A stretch of 64,000 nucleotides of DNA from an uncultured Pirellulaceae bacterium (GCA_937928555.1 CALFWR010000014.1:1-64000), one strand, 5' to 3'. Counted from the first letter of the stretch, positions 50,196 to 60,804 are shown. The notes: generated by a model not told the origin, from the sequence alone. Translations and numbers: made by a program.

Positions 50196-51260
50196 TTACC
50201 TTTGCGAAATCGGCAGGTAGCGATTGGGCGCCGAAAGCACCAGGACCGCTGCCGCTGTGCAGAAGGTGCGACTGGTGATGCAATGATGCCCCGTCCAGCT
50301 TCCGTCTTTGTTTTGCACCGAAATCATTTTGTCGCGAACGATGGGAAACCAGGTCTTCCAGTCGTCGTCTTCTTTTTGCAGCATCGTTTCGGTGATCAAG
50401 TGGAAGGCAAGAAATTCTTCGCCGCCGGCCTGGTTGAAAGCCGTGTTATCCGTTTTGACCAGCCTGATGACATTCTTGAATGCTTCCTCTGAAACGGCTT
50501 CGTTCTCTTTGCCCATCGCGTACAGCACGCGGATGCCTGTAGCATTTTTGTAGAGCGTGTGCATCCAGTGTTCACGCCGAACAAGGTTGGAGTTCATCTG
50601 CTTCATCAGGTGTTCGGCAGTCTTCTCCGGCGAACCACCGACTTTGAATCCTGCAAAGTGCGCCGACCGCAGACTGGTCCAACCCATCACCGTCCCCAAT
50701 GTCGGAGCCCACGACTCCTGCCCCCAGTCACCTCGCGGACTTTGCGCTTTCACGACCGTATCGGCGAGCTTTGCGCAGGCGGCACCGACGCGATTGTGAA
50801 CGTTGACTTCTCCCGCCACTTGGCTGAGAAACAGCAGGGCAAAGAACGTGTGGGCTTGTCGTCCGATTTTGTTTTGAAGCTGCGTTCCCGATTTTGATGT
50901 GATGTTTCCCTTTGGCATCGCGTCAACACAGCCGATCAGGTAATTCACAATCCGGCGCAGGTGAAGCTTGTGGGGGCCCTGGCTGGGAGTACTCCCATTA
51001 GCCAACAACGCCAGACCCGTCATCGCACTACAACCGATGTCTTCGGGTTGCCCAATGTCGACGCCGTGTCCACCCTGGCGGTTTTCGGTTCGCTTCAACC
51101 ACTCGATACCGCTCTTGATCGTTGCGATGGATTCGGCCGTCTGCTCCTCAAAGTCGGGCTCTGGCCAGAAGCTCGCATCGGATCGACCCAAAAAGCACCT
51201 AGAAGCGGGAAGCAGGGTGAGTCCTGCCGAGATGGCCTGTCGCCGGTTAATCCACATCAA
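50196..51260 (-). CDS. Tat-signal-bearing prenyltransferase/squalene-oxidase-repeat-like protein
   Basis: NRRQAISAGLTLLPASRCFLG signal; GDWGQESWAPTLGTVMGWTSLRSAHFAG; MISVQNKDGSWTGHHCITSRTFCTAAAVLVL. Confidence 0.7.
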   Translation of the reverse strand: MMWINRRQAISAGLTLLPASRCFLGRSDASFWPEPDFEEQTAESIATIKSGIEWLKRTENRQGGHGVDIGQPEDIGCSAMTGLALLANGSTPSQGPHKLHLRRIVNYLIGCVDAMPKGNITSKSGTQLQNKIGRQAHTFFALLFLSQVAGEVNVHNRVGAACAKLADTVVKAQSPRGDWGQESWAPTLGTVMGWTSLRSAHFAGFKVGGSPEKTAEHLMKQMNSNLVRREHWMHTLYKNATGIRVLYAMGKENEAVSEEAFKNVIRLVKTDNTAFNQAGGEEFLAFHLITETMLQKEDDDWKTWFPIVRDKMISVQNKDGSWTGHHCITSRTFCTAAAVLVLSAPNRYLPISQR

Positions 51261-51483
51261 ACATTCTCCATAAGGGTGGCCGAGGGCTCATTATGACGCT
51301 TCGCGGCAGTTGCGTCAATTTTCCGCCCTGATGCATCGTCGTTCTTCTGACACAAACCCTAATAAAGCGACAAGGACTCACGCCAAACCGGATCAATTGC
51401 CGGTATCGCGGCCAGTAATCCCGACACAGAGCGTTTTTTAAACGTAAGTTTCCCCAAGGTTTCTTTCATTTAGGGATTTGTCC

Positions 51484-53076
51484 ATGGCAGAAGTGACTGC
51501 AAATACTGAGTTCAACGATCTGGATTCGTCTGTGGAAATGCTTCAGCAGATTCAGAGCCTTGCATCTCAGGTGGAGCACTATGAACGCGAACGGGAGATT
51601 CAAAATGCGGTTTTTCGCATTGCGGACATCGCGGCTTCTTCCGAAGACATGGGAGACTTCTATGGCTCACTTCACGAAATAGTTACCGACCTTACATCAA
51701 CCGATGCGTTCTTTGTGGCGATCTATCACGAACAGGAAAATTGCATCAGCTTTCCCTACTACGAAGACGAATACGACGATGAACAGGAAGCAGAATCGAC
51801 ACCGCTTCGCAATCGCGGCCTGATTCCTGTCGAGCAGTTGAGTCATTCGTTGACGTGGCGCGTGCTTCAAAACAACAGTGTGGTTCGCGTTGAAGACATT
51901 GCCAATAGCGGCCTGAGCGCCTTCGGAAAGCTGGCTCAAGACTGGCTGGGAGTGCCGCTGCAGCGGGATGATGGAAAGCCAATTGGAGTTTGTGCGATTC
52001 AGAGCTACGTGGAGGGCTTTCGCTACACGGATGCCGAAGTCGAACTGATGGGGTTCATGTCACGGCACATCGCGACCGCAGTGCAACGAAGGCGTGACGC
52101 GTTTTCGCTCAAGAAAGCGCACGATGATCTTCAGGCTACCGCGGCACAACTCGCCACCGCAAATGAGGCTTTGAAAAAACAGATCGACGAACGCGAGGAA
52201 ATCTCGGATCGAATGCTGGCGCTTTCTCATCAGGCCGGAAAAGCCGAAGTTGCAACGGGTGTCCTGCACAACGTTGGCAATGTACTCAACAGCATCAATG
52301 TTTCTGCACATCTTGTTCGGGATCTACATCGCAAGTCACGATTGCCGTCACTTCGCAGGGCCATCGACCTTGTCCACGAACAATCCGACCCAGGCGCGTT
52401 CCTGTCCCTTGATCCGCGTGGCAAGCAATTGCCGGGATTCATTGGAGAACTCACAACCTGCCTTGAAGGCGAAGTTCACGAGAGCCTCAAAGAGCTCGAG
52501 AAACTGATTGAACATCTTGAGCACGTCAAAGTCGTCGTGGCGATGCAACAATCCTTTGCCGGAGTATCGGGGCTTAAAAAGCCCGTCTGCATTGCAAAAC
52601 TTTTCGACGATGCAGAGATTCTTCTGTCCGATTCGATGTATCGACACGAAATCAATGTGATTCACGAATTTAGCGGATTGCCGAACGAAATTATGATCGA
52701 ACGGCAAAAACTGTTACAAGTCGTGGTGAACCTTTTGAAGAACGCAAAAGACTCTCTCATTGAAGGACGCCAGGACGGTCGGAAAATGACCATTCGCGCC
52801 GGCAAAGTCGGCTCCAATCTGAAGATTGAAATCGACGATAACGGTGTCGGGATTCGAACAGAAGATCTGACAAGAATCTTTTCTCACGGTTTCACAACAA
52901 AGTCGAATGGGCACGGTTTTGGCTTGCACAGTTGTGCCAACACAATCGGGAGCATGGGAGGAAAATTGACAGCCCGCAGCGACGGCCCCGGCAAAGGCGC
53001 CACGTTCACAATGGTTTTGCCCTTTGTGGATGCCAACGATGAAACAAAATCTAACGCGGGTTCGTTAAATGAGTAA
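51484..53076 (+). CDS. GAF-domain sensor histidine kinase
   Basis: GAF-like region; KAEVATGVLHNVGNVLNSINVSAHLV; HATPase motifs NLLKNAKDSL, DNGVGI, GFTTKSNGHGFGLHSCA. Confidence 0.85.
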   Translation: MAEVTANTEFNDLDSSVEMLQQIQSLASQVEHYEREREIQNAVFRIADIAASSEDMGDFYGSLHEIVTDLTSTDAFFVAIYHEQENCISFPYYEDEYDDEQEAESTPLRNRGLIPVEQLSHSLTWRVLQNNSVVRVEDIANSGLSAFGKLAQDWLGVPLQRDDGKPIGVCAIQSYVEGFRYTDAEVELMGFMSRHIATAVQRRRDAFSLKKAHDDLQATAAQLATANEALKKQIDEREEISDRMLALSHQAGKAEVATGVLHNVGNVLNSINVSAHLVRDLHRKSRLPSLRRAIDLVHEQSDPGAFLSLDPRGKQLPGFIGELTTCLEGEVHESLKELEKLIEHLEHVKVVVAMQQSFAGVSGLKKPVCIAKLFDDAEILLSDSMYRHEINVIHEFSGLPNEIMIERQKLLQVVVNLLKNAKDSLIEGRQDGRKMTIRAGKVGSNLKIEIDDNGVGIRTEDLTRIFSHGFTTKSNGHGFGLHSCANTIGSMGGKLTARSDGPGKGATFTMVLPFVDANDETKSNAGSLNE

Positions 53077-53605
53077 AGCGAAATACAGAATCATTGTGAT
53101 CGATGACAATCCCGCCGTTCACGAGGACTATCGAAAAGTTCTGTGCCCCAGTTTGCAGGACCACAAACTGTTGGACGATCTTGAGGCGTTGCTGTTCGAC
53201 CAGACGCCTGAAAAAGAAAGCCCAGAATTCGAATTTGAGATCGATTCGGCGTACCAAGGGCAAGTCGGATTCGAGCTGGTACAAAGATCCCTCGAAAACG
53301 ATCAATCTTACCACGTTGCCTTTATCGATATGCGAATGCCTCCTGGTTGGAACGGATTGCGAACCGCCAAAGAAATCTGGAACATTGATCCAAATTTGCC
53401 AATCGTTATCTGTACCGCCTACGCCGACCACACCTGGGAACAGATCGTTGCCGAACTTCCACGTAGCGAATTGTTGCTGATCCTGAAGAAGCCCTTCGAC
53501 AACATTGAACTCAAACAGATGGCGATGTCGCAATCAAAGATGCGGTCTCTGGTAGAACTGGCAGAAAGCGCTGGCAACCAAATGCGAACCGCACTGGGCA
53601 ACTGA
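53069..53605 (+). CDS. stand-alone response regulator receiver protein
   Basis: RIIVIDDNPAVHEDYRKVL, FIDMRMPPGWNGLRTAKEIW, LLLILKKPFDNIELKQM; overlaps the kinase by 8 bp. Confidence 0.85.
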   Translation: MSKAKYRIIVIDDNPAVHEDYRKVLCPSLQDHKLLDDLEALLFDQTPEKESPEFEFEIDSAYQGQVGFELVQRSLENDQSYHVAFIDMRMPPGWNGLRTAKEIWNIDPNLPIVICTAYADHTWEQIVAELPRSELLLILKKPFDNIELKQMAMSQSKMRSLVELAESAGNQMRTALGN

Positions 53606-53668
53606 CACGCCCAACCCGGGCTCTTCGCCGGGAAGCAAACACAGCAAGGCTCAAAATCGCCATCCAAT

Positions 53669-54967
53669 TCAGGCCGTCAGCGTGTCGACGACGATTGTCT
53701 GTTCCCGATCCGGACCGACAGAGATAAATTCAATCGGCCGGCCAATCAGCTCCTGGATTCGTTGGCAATAGGAGATGGCTTTCTCGGGAAGATCGGCAAC
53801 GGTTCTGGCACCCGTGACGTCATGATTCCATCCCGGAAGCGTCTCGTAGATCGGCGTCAAGCGTTTGAGGTCTTCGGCGTGAGACGGGAAGTAATCGATT
53901 CTTTCGCCGTCAAGTTCATACGCCGTGCAAACCTGAATTTCGTCCATCGCACTGAGCACATCGAGCATCGTCAATGCAACCGAAGTGATTCCGCCGAGCC
54001 TTGCGGTGTAGCGAACAGCAACCGCATCAAACCAACCGCAGCGCCGCGGCCTGCCCGTAGTGGTGCCAAACTCTTTGCCCATTTCGCGAATATGCTCTCC
54101 ATGTTCGTTATCCTGTTCCGTCGGGAACGGGCCGCCGCCGACGCGCGTGGAATAGCTTTTACAAACACCGATGATCCGCGTCAGCCAATTGCCGGGCGCT
54201 CCGGAGCCCGAAGAGATCCCCGTGCCCGACGCGTTGCTGCTGGTTACAAACGGGAACGTGCCGTGGTCGATGTCCAACAGAGATCCCTGTGCACCTTCAA
54301 AGAGAACTTGCTTTTCGGCTTCAACCGCATCAAGAACAATTCGGTTGGTGTCTGTCACGAAAGGCCGCAAGCGATCCGCATACCCGGAGAACTCACTCAC
54401 AATCTTCGCGGCGTCCAGCGAGCCGATGTCTTCGGCCCCCGTTGCCGACAGGACTTTCTTTTTGACTTCAACAATTTGATCGACGCGAGATGCAAAGTCA
54501 TCACGAATCAGATCGCCCATCCGAATCGCGAAAGATCTTCCGATCTTGTCTGCGTAGCAGGGGCCAATTCCGCGCAGCGTCGTGCCGATGTTCGCTTCGC
54601 CGGAAACCAGGCGATTCCACATCCGGTCTTCGAGGGTGTGCCAGGGCATCACGACGTGCGCCCTGCGGCTGATCTTCATTCTGCTGGCGACATCAACACC
54701 ACGAGCCTGCAAGCCATCAATTTCGTCAAGGATCGTGGCAGGATTGATGACCACCCCCGCAGATATCAGGTTCAGCACGCCGTCATTGAGGATGCCACTG
54801 GGAATATGGTGGAGCTTGTAGACGTCGTCGCCGTAAACGACGGTATGCCCCGCGTTGGCTCCGCCCTGGTAGCGGACAACCAAATCCATGCCCTCGGTGA
54901 GGATATCGACCAGTTTCCCCTTGGCCTCATCACCCCACTGCAGCCCAATGACACAAGTTCCCCCCAC
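53669..54967 (-). CDS. purA: adenylosuccinate synthetase
   Basis: [44 protein letters not shown]...[12 protein letters not shown]...[23 protein letters not shown]. Confidence 0.97.
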   Translation of the reverse strand: MGGTCVIGLQWGDEAKGKLVDILTEGMDLVVRYQGGANAGHTVVYGDDVYKLHHIPSGILNDGVLNLISAGVVINPATILDEIDGLQARGVDVASRMKISRRAHVVMPWHTLEDRMWNRLVSGEANIGTTLRGIGPCYADKIGRSFAIRMGDLIRDDFASRVDQIVEVKKKVLSATGAEDIGSLDAAKIVSEFSGYADRLRPFVTDTNRIVLDAVEAEKQVLFEGAQGSLLDIDHGTFPFVTSSNASGTGISSGSGAPGNWLTRIIGVCKSYSTRVGGGPFPTEQDNEHGEHIREMGKEFGTTTGRPRRCGWFDAVAVRYTARLGGITSVALTMLDVLSAMDEIQVCTAYELDGERIDYFPSHAEDLKRLTPIYETLPGWNHDVTGARTVADLPEKAISYCQRIQELIGRPIEFISVGPDREQTIVVDTLTA

Positions 54968-55128
54968 GATGTCTCCCGATATTATCGAATCCCGAGAACC
55001 AGAACTTGTCCTGCTCTCGCAAAAGCAAACTTGAAAGTTTACGGTTGTCTGTAAAGAATGGTCAAGCGTCTGCTCGATTAAAGTCGGAACGTCGGTTTTC
55101 TGGCATTGTTTTTCCCTTGGCCCTTCCC

Positions 55129-56211
55129 ATGAAGTCCTTTTTTCACGTTATTTCGCTGCTGCCAGTGATCCTGCTTGTGGTGGCATTCTCAGCCGATATT
55201 GCCGCCGCTCAGCGGGGCAGTGCTCGTGAGAAACAGGTCAAGAAAGAGCTTGCGGTCGTCAGTGGCGTGATCGAAGTCGATAGCCGAAAAGCGTTTCAGG
55301 TCAAGTACGAAGAAATTAAAACCAAACTTCGTCAGGAAGTCCAGGTCGAGAAAGTCCCGACTCCGCCGCAGTGGAACACCATGGTGGAAGTCGACCGCAA
55401 GCAGTGGTTGACGAAATTCTACCAGTCCGACAAAGGCAAGCGTTTCCTGCAGACGCAAGACAAGAAAATCAAAGACGCCGCCGTATTCGATGTCCGCTAC
55501 AACGACAAAGGAAAATTCGAAGTCTACGACGTACCTGCGGGCACCTATGGCTTGCAAGGACGCGTCGACAAGGAAATCGATGGCGTGCTTTATGGGTTTG
55601 AGGTCTTTGCAAAAATCGTCGTCAGTGAGGACGTTGACCAGGTCAACCTCGAACCGATTCCAATCGAAATCACACCCCTGTTCAAGCCTAACCAGGCGGC
55701 CCCGCCGATCAACGTCAGTACCAACGATGGCAAACAACTGACTTACGATTTGGCGGCATACAAGGACCACTACATCTTTTTGAATTTTCTCAACAGCAAA
55801 GACCAAACTCCCGGATACCAGGAACAGGTGCAGCAGATGTACAAAGACCTGGGCAAGTCACACAAGGTGAAGCTTATTTCGATTGTCGTGGACGACAAAG
55901 ACTACAAGAAAAAGGGGGACGGCAAAGGGCGCGCGGTGGCGATCAAATGGCTCTTGGAAAAAAAGCTGAAGTTCGGCAGCTATGGCTTTACCGATGGCTG
56001 GGAACATCCAGTGACTCAGGCTTACGGAATTCGCTCCACGCCTTCCGGTTGGCTGATCAGCCCCGACAAAGAGCGCAAGATCCTGATGAGCCAACACGAG
56101 TTCTTTCAGCAGGCTCGCGTCAAAGCTTCGATCACAGAAATTGTTCGCGACCGCATCGACGGCAAGGACAAACCTACATTGGCCAAGCCGCCTGAAAACG
56201 CCAAAAAATAA
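55129..56211 (+). CDS. secreted thioredoxin-like/redoxin protein
   Basis: Signal peptide; [61 protein letters not shown]...[16 protein letters not shown]. Confidence 0.65.
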   Translation: MKSFFHVISLLPVILLVVAFSADIAAAQRGSAREKQVKKELAVVSGVIEVDSRKAFQVKYEEIKTKLRQEVQVEKVPTPPQWNTMVEVDRKQWLTKFYQSDKGKRFLQTQDKKIKDAAVFDVRYNDKGKFEVYDVPAGTYGLQGRVDKEIDGVLYGFEVFAKIVVSEDVDQVNLEPIPIEITPLFKPNQAAPPINVSTNDGKQLTYDLAAYKDHYIFLNFLNSKDQTPGYQEQVQQMYKDLGKSHKVKLISIVVDDKDYKKKGDGKGRAVAIKWLLEKKLKFGSYGFTDGWEHPVTQAYGIRSTPSGWLISPDKERKILMSQHEFFQQARVKASITEIVRDRIDGKDKPTLAKPPENAKK

Positions 56212-56246
56212 CGTGGTTGTGGCTTCTAACCGCAATCATTTCTTAC

Positions 56247-56433
56247 CCCCGATTATTCACGAGGCGTGGGCGTCAGAATCAGTTCCAACAGTGATCCACG
56301 ACTCTGATGCGATGAAACGATCGCTGTGGTTTTCATCTACCGGATGATTCAAATTTCTTGTTGAAATTCAGCTTTTCCCCTGCTCCTGTTGGCCAGACGT
56401 AGAATCAACGCCCGTCGTTGTGAATAATCCGGG
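56247..56433 (+). mobile_element. MITE-like element, copy C
   Basis: Near-identical to copies A, B and D; flanks CTTAC / CTTAT (4 of 5 match). Confidence 0.88.
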
Positions 56434-56517
56434 CTTATCAACCGCTCCCCTGTTCCAAAACGTTGTGGGTTCCAACGCTGGAGCTCTCCACAACGTTTTG
56501 ACATGCGCCATGTCGCG

Positions 56518-57834
56518 CTAGCGGTCAGGCTTTGGGTCATCCAAACGGAAAGCTTCAAGCACAGCTTCTTCAGCTCCATCCTCAATGAATTGATATTCAG
56601 ATTCAAAAACCGGAAAGGCCTTGAGCGGAATGGGCCGATTGGGTGTCGAATCCCACGACATCATCCAGTTTGCCCGTAGCCGGGGCGTCGTAATGGAACC
56701 TGGCTTCAGATGATCCGGCAGCGAATCTCGCAACCAGGCCTGCGCTTCCTCAACGGTAAGCCCTTTTTCTCGCATAAAAATACTTGCCTTTAGGCTACCC
56801 AGAAGCATTGGGCTCAGTTGCGAGGCAGAGGTAAATGGCTTGCCCTCGCGGGTCAACCCCAGAGTCTCTACGTGCCATAGTTGCCACTTGTCCACAAGCC
56901 CTTGAAACTCTTCTGGCGAGCAAAACTCGGAACACAAAAACAGGCTCGAATCCATTGCATGCAATAGTGCAACAGGAACTGAACTATGGTAGAAATTTTC
57001 GTCGAAATAATCTGTGAACAGGTTAAATTGTTTGTCAAAATTCCCTCGTGCCAAAGTTTCGGCGACTTCCGGTTCCAATGCCGATAGCAAGTCATGAATT
57101 CGCGAAATCCTGCGATCAGCGAGGATCCCCCACATACTAATGGTGTTTCCACCACTGGTCGGCAGTGTCGCAGGGGCAATGAATCTCACTGATGCTTCCG
57201 AATTTTCTCCCAAGGCTGTTAGCAGTTCACCCAAACTCATGTTGGCCGTGTCTTCCAGAAACCGCAGTTGCAAATCGCTGCTTTTGGAAAAGGTCAGCCA
57301 CCATTTTTTCAGCTTGGCAAAGTCTTTGAAGACACCCGACTTGGAGCGTATCGAAACGTTGGAAAGCTCTGTTTTCTCCTTGGCAAAAACGGCCAAGCGA
57401 AGCGGGCTATTTCTGTCCAGTTTCTGCGGCAACAAGAATACTAACGTTGTTTCATTGGAGCCAAGCTGATCTAGTTTGATTCTTTTCCCATGGTCATCCA
57501 GAAGCTCAACCGCCTCAATACTTTTGATTCCGGTTTCTGACCGAAGAACCAATCCGTCAAAAAAAGCCATCGCTTTGCCCGTTCCTTCAGGCAGAGCCAA
57601 CTCATTCTCGATATCAAGCTTGCCACTCAAAAGCTGAACTTCGAAAAGCTTGTCCCGGCTTTTGTTCCACTGGCACTTTTTCTCTTTGATGAAGTCCTTT
57701 AACAGAATCTCATGTTCAGCCTTATGAGCATCGAGACGGTCATGTACAGACACCGGCTTCTCATCAGCAGGCAGCACTCGCACAAGCAGAAGTGACCAGG
57801 TTAACGCAAAAACTACTCTTAATTTGAATTTCAT
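56518..57834 (-). CDS. secreted protein of unknown function
   Basis: 438-aa ORF with signal peptide MKFKLRVVFALTWSLLLVRVLPADEK; no family recognised. Confidence 0.6.
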   Translation of the reverse strand: MKFKLRVVFALTWSLLLVRVLPADEKPVSVHDRLDAHKAEHEILLKDFIKEKKCQWNKSRDKLFEVQLLSGKLDIENELALPEGTGKAMAFFDGLVLRSETGIKSIEAVELLDDHGKRIKLDQLGSNETTLVFLLPQKLDRNSPLRLAVFAKEKTELSNVSIRSKSGVFKDFAKLKKWWLTFSKSSDLQLRFLEDTANMSLGELLTALGENSEASVRFIAPATLPTSGGNTISMWGILADRRISRIHDLLSALEPEVAETLARGNFDKQFNLFTDYFDENFYHSSVPVALLHAMDSSLFLCSEFCSPEEFQGLVDKWQLWHVETLGLTREGKPFTSASQLSPMLLGSLKASIFMREKGLTVEEAQAWLRDSLPDHLKPGSITTPRLRANWMMSWDSTPNRPIPLKAFPVFESEYQFIEDGAEEAVLEAFRLDDPKPDR

Positions 57835-57866
57835 TTGCTCGACTACTGTGGTGATCCAGTGTTGGG

Positions 57867-58928
57867 TTAATTTGCTCCGGAGCCAGGCGGGTTTGCTCCG
57901 GAGCCAGGCGGGTTTGCTCCGGAGCCAGGCGGGTTTGATCCAGAATCCGGCTCATGTGGTCCTGAGCCGGGCTCATGTGGTCCTGAAAAACCAGACAGAG
58001 CTCTTCGGAATTTGAAACCTCTAAATCCGCCAAACTCGCCTTTTGAAAGATCGTGAACCTCTTCATGGCGTTCAGCAATATTCAAACCAATCTGATCTTC
58101 ATCACAGCTCTTGTTTTGGTTTCTGGTGTAAGTGCCACTTTCCCGCCACTGCTCCGACGTCTCACGAATGACAAAGTTACTGCAGCGTCTCCATCTGCCT
58201 TCAATGAAATCGTACGCCTCACACTGAAACCATTCGGCATCGGGGAATTCACATTCCTCAACCTTATCAATCCTGATCGTGTGTCGACGATTCGTTGCGA
58301 CCTGCGCCTCCTCGACTGCAACTTCGGGGAAACACACCAAGTCTGCCCCCCACATGCTGGCATCAAGTTCTTCCTCTGGAGCAGGCGCGCCAAGGCCAGC
58401 ATCCACTGGGGCCGATATTTTGCCTGGTACATGAGAGAAAATCCAAACTCCCAGACCGTGTGCATAACCATGACAGTTTTGCGTATAATCACACCTGCCT
58501 TGTTCACATTCATATCCCCAATAGTACCAATCCCACCACCACTTATTCTGCTCATGTGACCAAGTTCTCACTGCTTCTTTTGAAGGCGATTTCCAGTCCA
58601 TTGAGATGTCGAATTCTTGGTAGGAAAACTTTTCCTCCATGCAATTTTCCAAATTGTTTCTGACGATTCTGCCTGAACTGGGATGCATAAACCCTCCTCC
58701 AAGTCGCGGATTTTCCTGCCAGTCAGGATCCAAAAAGATGAACACTTTCTTCGGATGAGGAAATACATCTTTCCCTATTGGCTCACGAGCAACACAGAAA
58801 ACAGCCATTGTTTTCAATATCCTAATATTCTCGTCGCCGTCCTGACCGTGTGAATCAGATGAAGAAATAAGGAGTTGATAGATCAACACCGATACAACCA
58901 TCAGAAGTTTTGTGTTTGTCATGTTCAT
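57867..58928 (-). CDS. secreted Cys/Trp-rich protein of unknown function with C-terminal heptad repeats
   Basis: Signal peptide; C-terminus GPHEPGSGPHEPDSGSNPPGSGANPPGSGANPPGSGAN. Confidence 0.6.
   Translation of the reverse strand: MNMTNTKLLMVVSVLIYQLLISSSDSHGQDGDENIRILKTMAVFCVAREPIGKDVFPHPKKVFIFLDPDWQENPRLGGGFMHPSSGRIVRNNLENCMEEKFSYQEFDISMDWKSPSKEAVRTWSHEQNKWWWDWYYWGYECEQGRCDYTQNCHGYAHGLGVWIFSHVPGKISAPVDAGLGAPAPEEELDASMWGADLVCFPEVAVEEAQVATNRRHTIRIDKVEECEFPDAEWFQCEAYDFIEGRWRRCSNFVIRETSEQWRESGTYTRNQNKSCDEDQIGLNIAERHEEVHDLSKGEFGGFRGFKFRRALSGFSGPHEPGSGPHEPDSGSNPPGSGANPPGSGANPPGSGAN
57870..57985. repeat. 21-bp coding tandem repeats (about 3 perfect units plus diverged units)
   Basis: TTTGCTCCGGAGCCAGGCGGG repeated three times, followed by diverged GGGCTCATGTGGTCCTGA(GCC) units. 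Confidence 0.9.
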
Positions 58929-58962
58929 GTTTTTCCTAAGAGCAAGTCATGCGTCGAAACAA

Positions 58963-60066
58963 CTACTGCCTCGACGAAACAATTTTTGCGTGAACAATTG
59001 TGCTGGATGACTCAGAACTAAAAACCTCGGCTTTGAGCGAAGCCGCGTCACTCTTGAGAAGTGTGCGTGGGAATTCCACCAGTACGAGTTTTCTTTTCGA
59101 ATTTCCGCTCGTTCTTTCAACACGTGTAGTAACAGCCTGTCCGTCCACAGAACAACGAACCGATTCGTCGCCATCAAGAAAACCAATCTTAGAGGTGACA
59201 ACGAACCGCACGCGACAAACTAAGCCAGCTTCGTCTTCTCGAAGTGTCAATACAGTAGAGATTAGGCTGACTGCCGGCACATGACGTATCACGACACAGA
59301 CCTCTCGAGATTTGCCAGTTTCAGAATCAGAAACTGTGACGTTTGCCGAATTAACCTTAAGATCTTCCAGTCGCTCCTTCAGCGGGCTAGCCTTCAAGAC
59401 AAGAAATGCTTCTCCCGACGATTCTTCTCGAATTTCCGCATGAAGACCCGCATCACCATTGACAGCACATGTCAGGTTCTGCGCACGAATCGGTTTGGAA
59501 ACGACAACCGGAATTCGCCTTTCAACGGTACTGGCGAATTCTCCTGCAGGAACCTCAAAGCTCACCTGCCGTTCTCCAACGGAAAGATTGTCATCCAAGA
59601 AATATTTAAATACCAAAGATGCCATTCGCTCGCCCGCTTCATTTACAAGTTCCATGCGCAACGATCGTTCACTTTTCGAAGAATGTGCAGGAGCGCGAAA
59701 GGAAAACTCTCCCTCAGCAGATTCGCCCATGCCAATCGATTTAGAGGAAAAGGAGATCTGACGGCACCTACATCCGCCGCTTGCTTTGAAAAACACCAAG
59801 GGGCCAGTTAGAGAAAACCGAACCTTCTTGACCGTTGAGCAGGGCACTGATCCAAGATTGGCCACCCGAACCCCAGTTGCGTTTGTGTCGAAGTGCACAA
59901 CATCTGAATTCACCCGTGTTGCCGCTTCGAACACATCTCTGGCTACGACGGGAAGGTACGCAGGCGCGGCGTGAAAGCCAAGAACAAATATCAGCAGACA
60001 AAAACGCGTAATCGAAACAACCATGGGATCAAAGTTCCGCATAAGCATGCACACATCCATTGCCAA
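58963..60066 (-). CDS. secreted DUF1573-like protein
   Basis: TRVNSDVVHFDTNATGVRVANLGSVPCSTVKKVRFSLTGPLVFFKASGGCRCRQISFSSKSIGMGESAEGEFSFRA resembles DUF1573/Ig-like secreted proteins. Confidence 0.6.
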   Translation of the reverse strand: MAMDVCMLMRNFDPMVVSITRFCLLIFVLGFHAAPAYLPVVARDVFEAATRVNSDVVHFDTNATGVRVANLGSVPCSTVKKVRFSLTGPLVFFKASGGCRCRQISFSSKSIGMGESAEGEFSFRAPAHSSKSERSLRMELVNEAGERMASLVFKYFLDDNLSVGERQVSFEVPAGEFASTVERRIPVVVSKPIRAQNLTCAVNGDAGLHAEIREESSGEAFLVLKASPLKERLEDLKVNSANVTVSDSETGKSREVCVVIRHVPAVSLISTVLTLREDEAGLVCRVRFVVTSKIGFLDGDESVRCSVDGQAVTTRVERTSGNSKRKLVLVEFPRTLLKSDAASLKAEVFSSESSSTIVHAKIVSSRQ

Positions 60067-60227
60067 GATTTCTAGAATGTCAGGTGATCAGACATGTGTC
60101 AAGCGACCTGGCTGTCTTAATTCGTGTTTTGCACTTATTTGAGCATTGCTATGGCATAAAAAAAGCGACATCCGTAAAAGAAAATGATTCTCTAAAATCC
60201 AATTCTTTCGACACGGACGTCGCAGAC

Positions 60228-60437
60228 ATGGAGCTTACCAGTTCGTTTTCAAATTTACTACTGACATTTTCTCCCGTCTTCACCGAGCCGAGTTTTGTCA
60301 CGTTTCGGCTTCTGATGACCGGCTGGATCATGTCAATGCGGCATCGCTACATCACTGACATGATCGTCTCCAGTGACTCGGTGCATTTTGGCCACTTTTC
60401 CGACTACCATCGTTTCTTCAGCCATGCGGTCTGGCAA
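60228..60437 (+). pseudogene. N-terminal remnant of a DDE_5/IS701-like transposase
   Basis: MELTSSFSNLLLTFSPVFTEPSFVTFRLLMTGWIMSMRHRYITDMIVSSDSVHFGHFSDYHRFFSHAVW resembles the N-terminus of this transposase group; no catalytic region follows. Confidence 0.65.
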
Positions 60438-60440
60438 ATG

Positions 60441-60804
60441 TCAGGTCGAGGGACAGCCAAAGTCTCTCAAGAGCCTGGGGCAACTTGAAAACTGCTACAT
60501 TGCCGATTGCGATCTAATGGGTTGGGATTGGTTGGCAGGGTGCTCGGCTCTTTCACACCTGATACTTAAATTTGAGCACCGTTCTGAAGTGAAGCTTGAC
60601 GCCCTCGAGTCGTTACCAAAGCTCAAAATTTTGATTGCCAGGAATTTCGATGTTTTGGACTCAACAGCTCCCGTGATGCCTGCACTTGAGATATTCAGGC
60701 TTGAAGAAGCAACGATAGATGATGCACTTTTGAGCGAATTTAAACAGCTGAACCCTGACATGAGAGTCGAGGTTCAGCATCATCAATCGCCTGCGGACAG
60801 ATAG
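60441..60804 (+). pseudogene. leucine-rich-repeat-like C-terminal gene fragment
   Basis: LKSLGQLENCYIADCDLMGWDWLAGCSALSHLILKF...LDALESLPKLKILIARNFDVLDSTAPVMPALEIFRLEEATIDDALL; begins abruptly at the transposase remnant in a different frame. Confidence 0.5.

Noticed and set aside
53762-55054. 430-aa plus-strand ORF opposite purA
   Set aside because: Shadow ORF fully antisense to a confidently identified purA; typical of high-GC codon structure and shows no recognisable domain.
56349-56606. 85-aa minus-strand ORF ending ANRSRGKAEFQQEI
   Set aside because: Its C-terminal part is read-through of MITE copy C and the rest overlaps the 3' end of the 56518-57834 gene in another frame; not an independent gene.
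57870-57985. Short tandem repeats considered as a CRISPR array
   Set aside because: Contiguous 21-bp coding repeats without spacers; they translate to heptads in a secreted protein.
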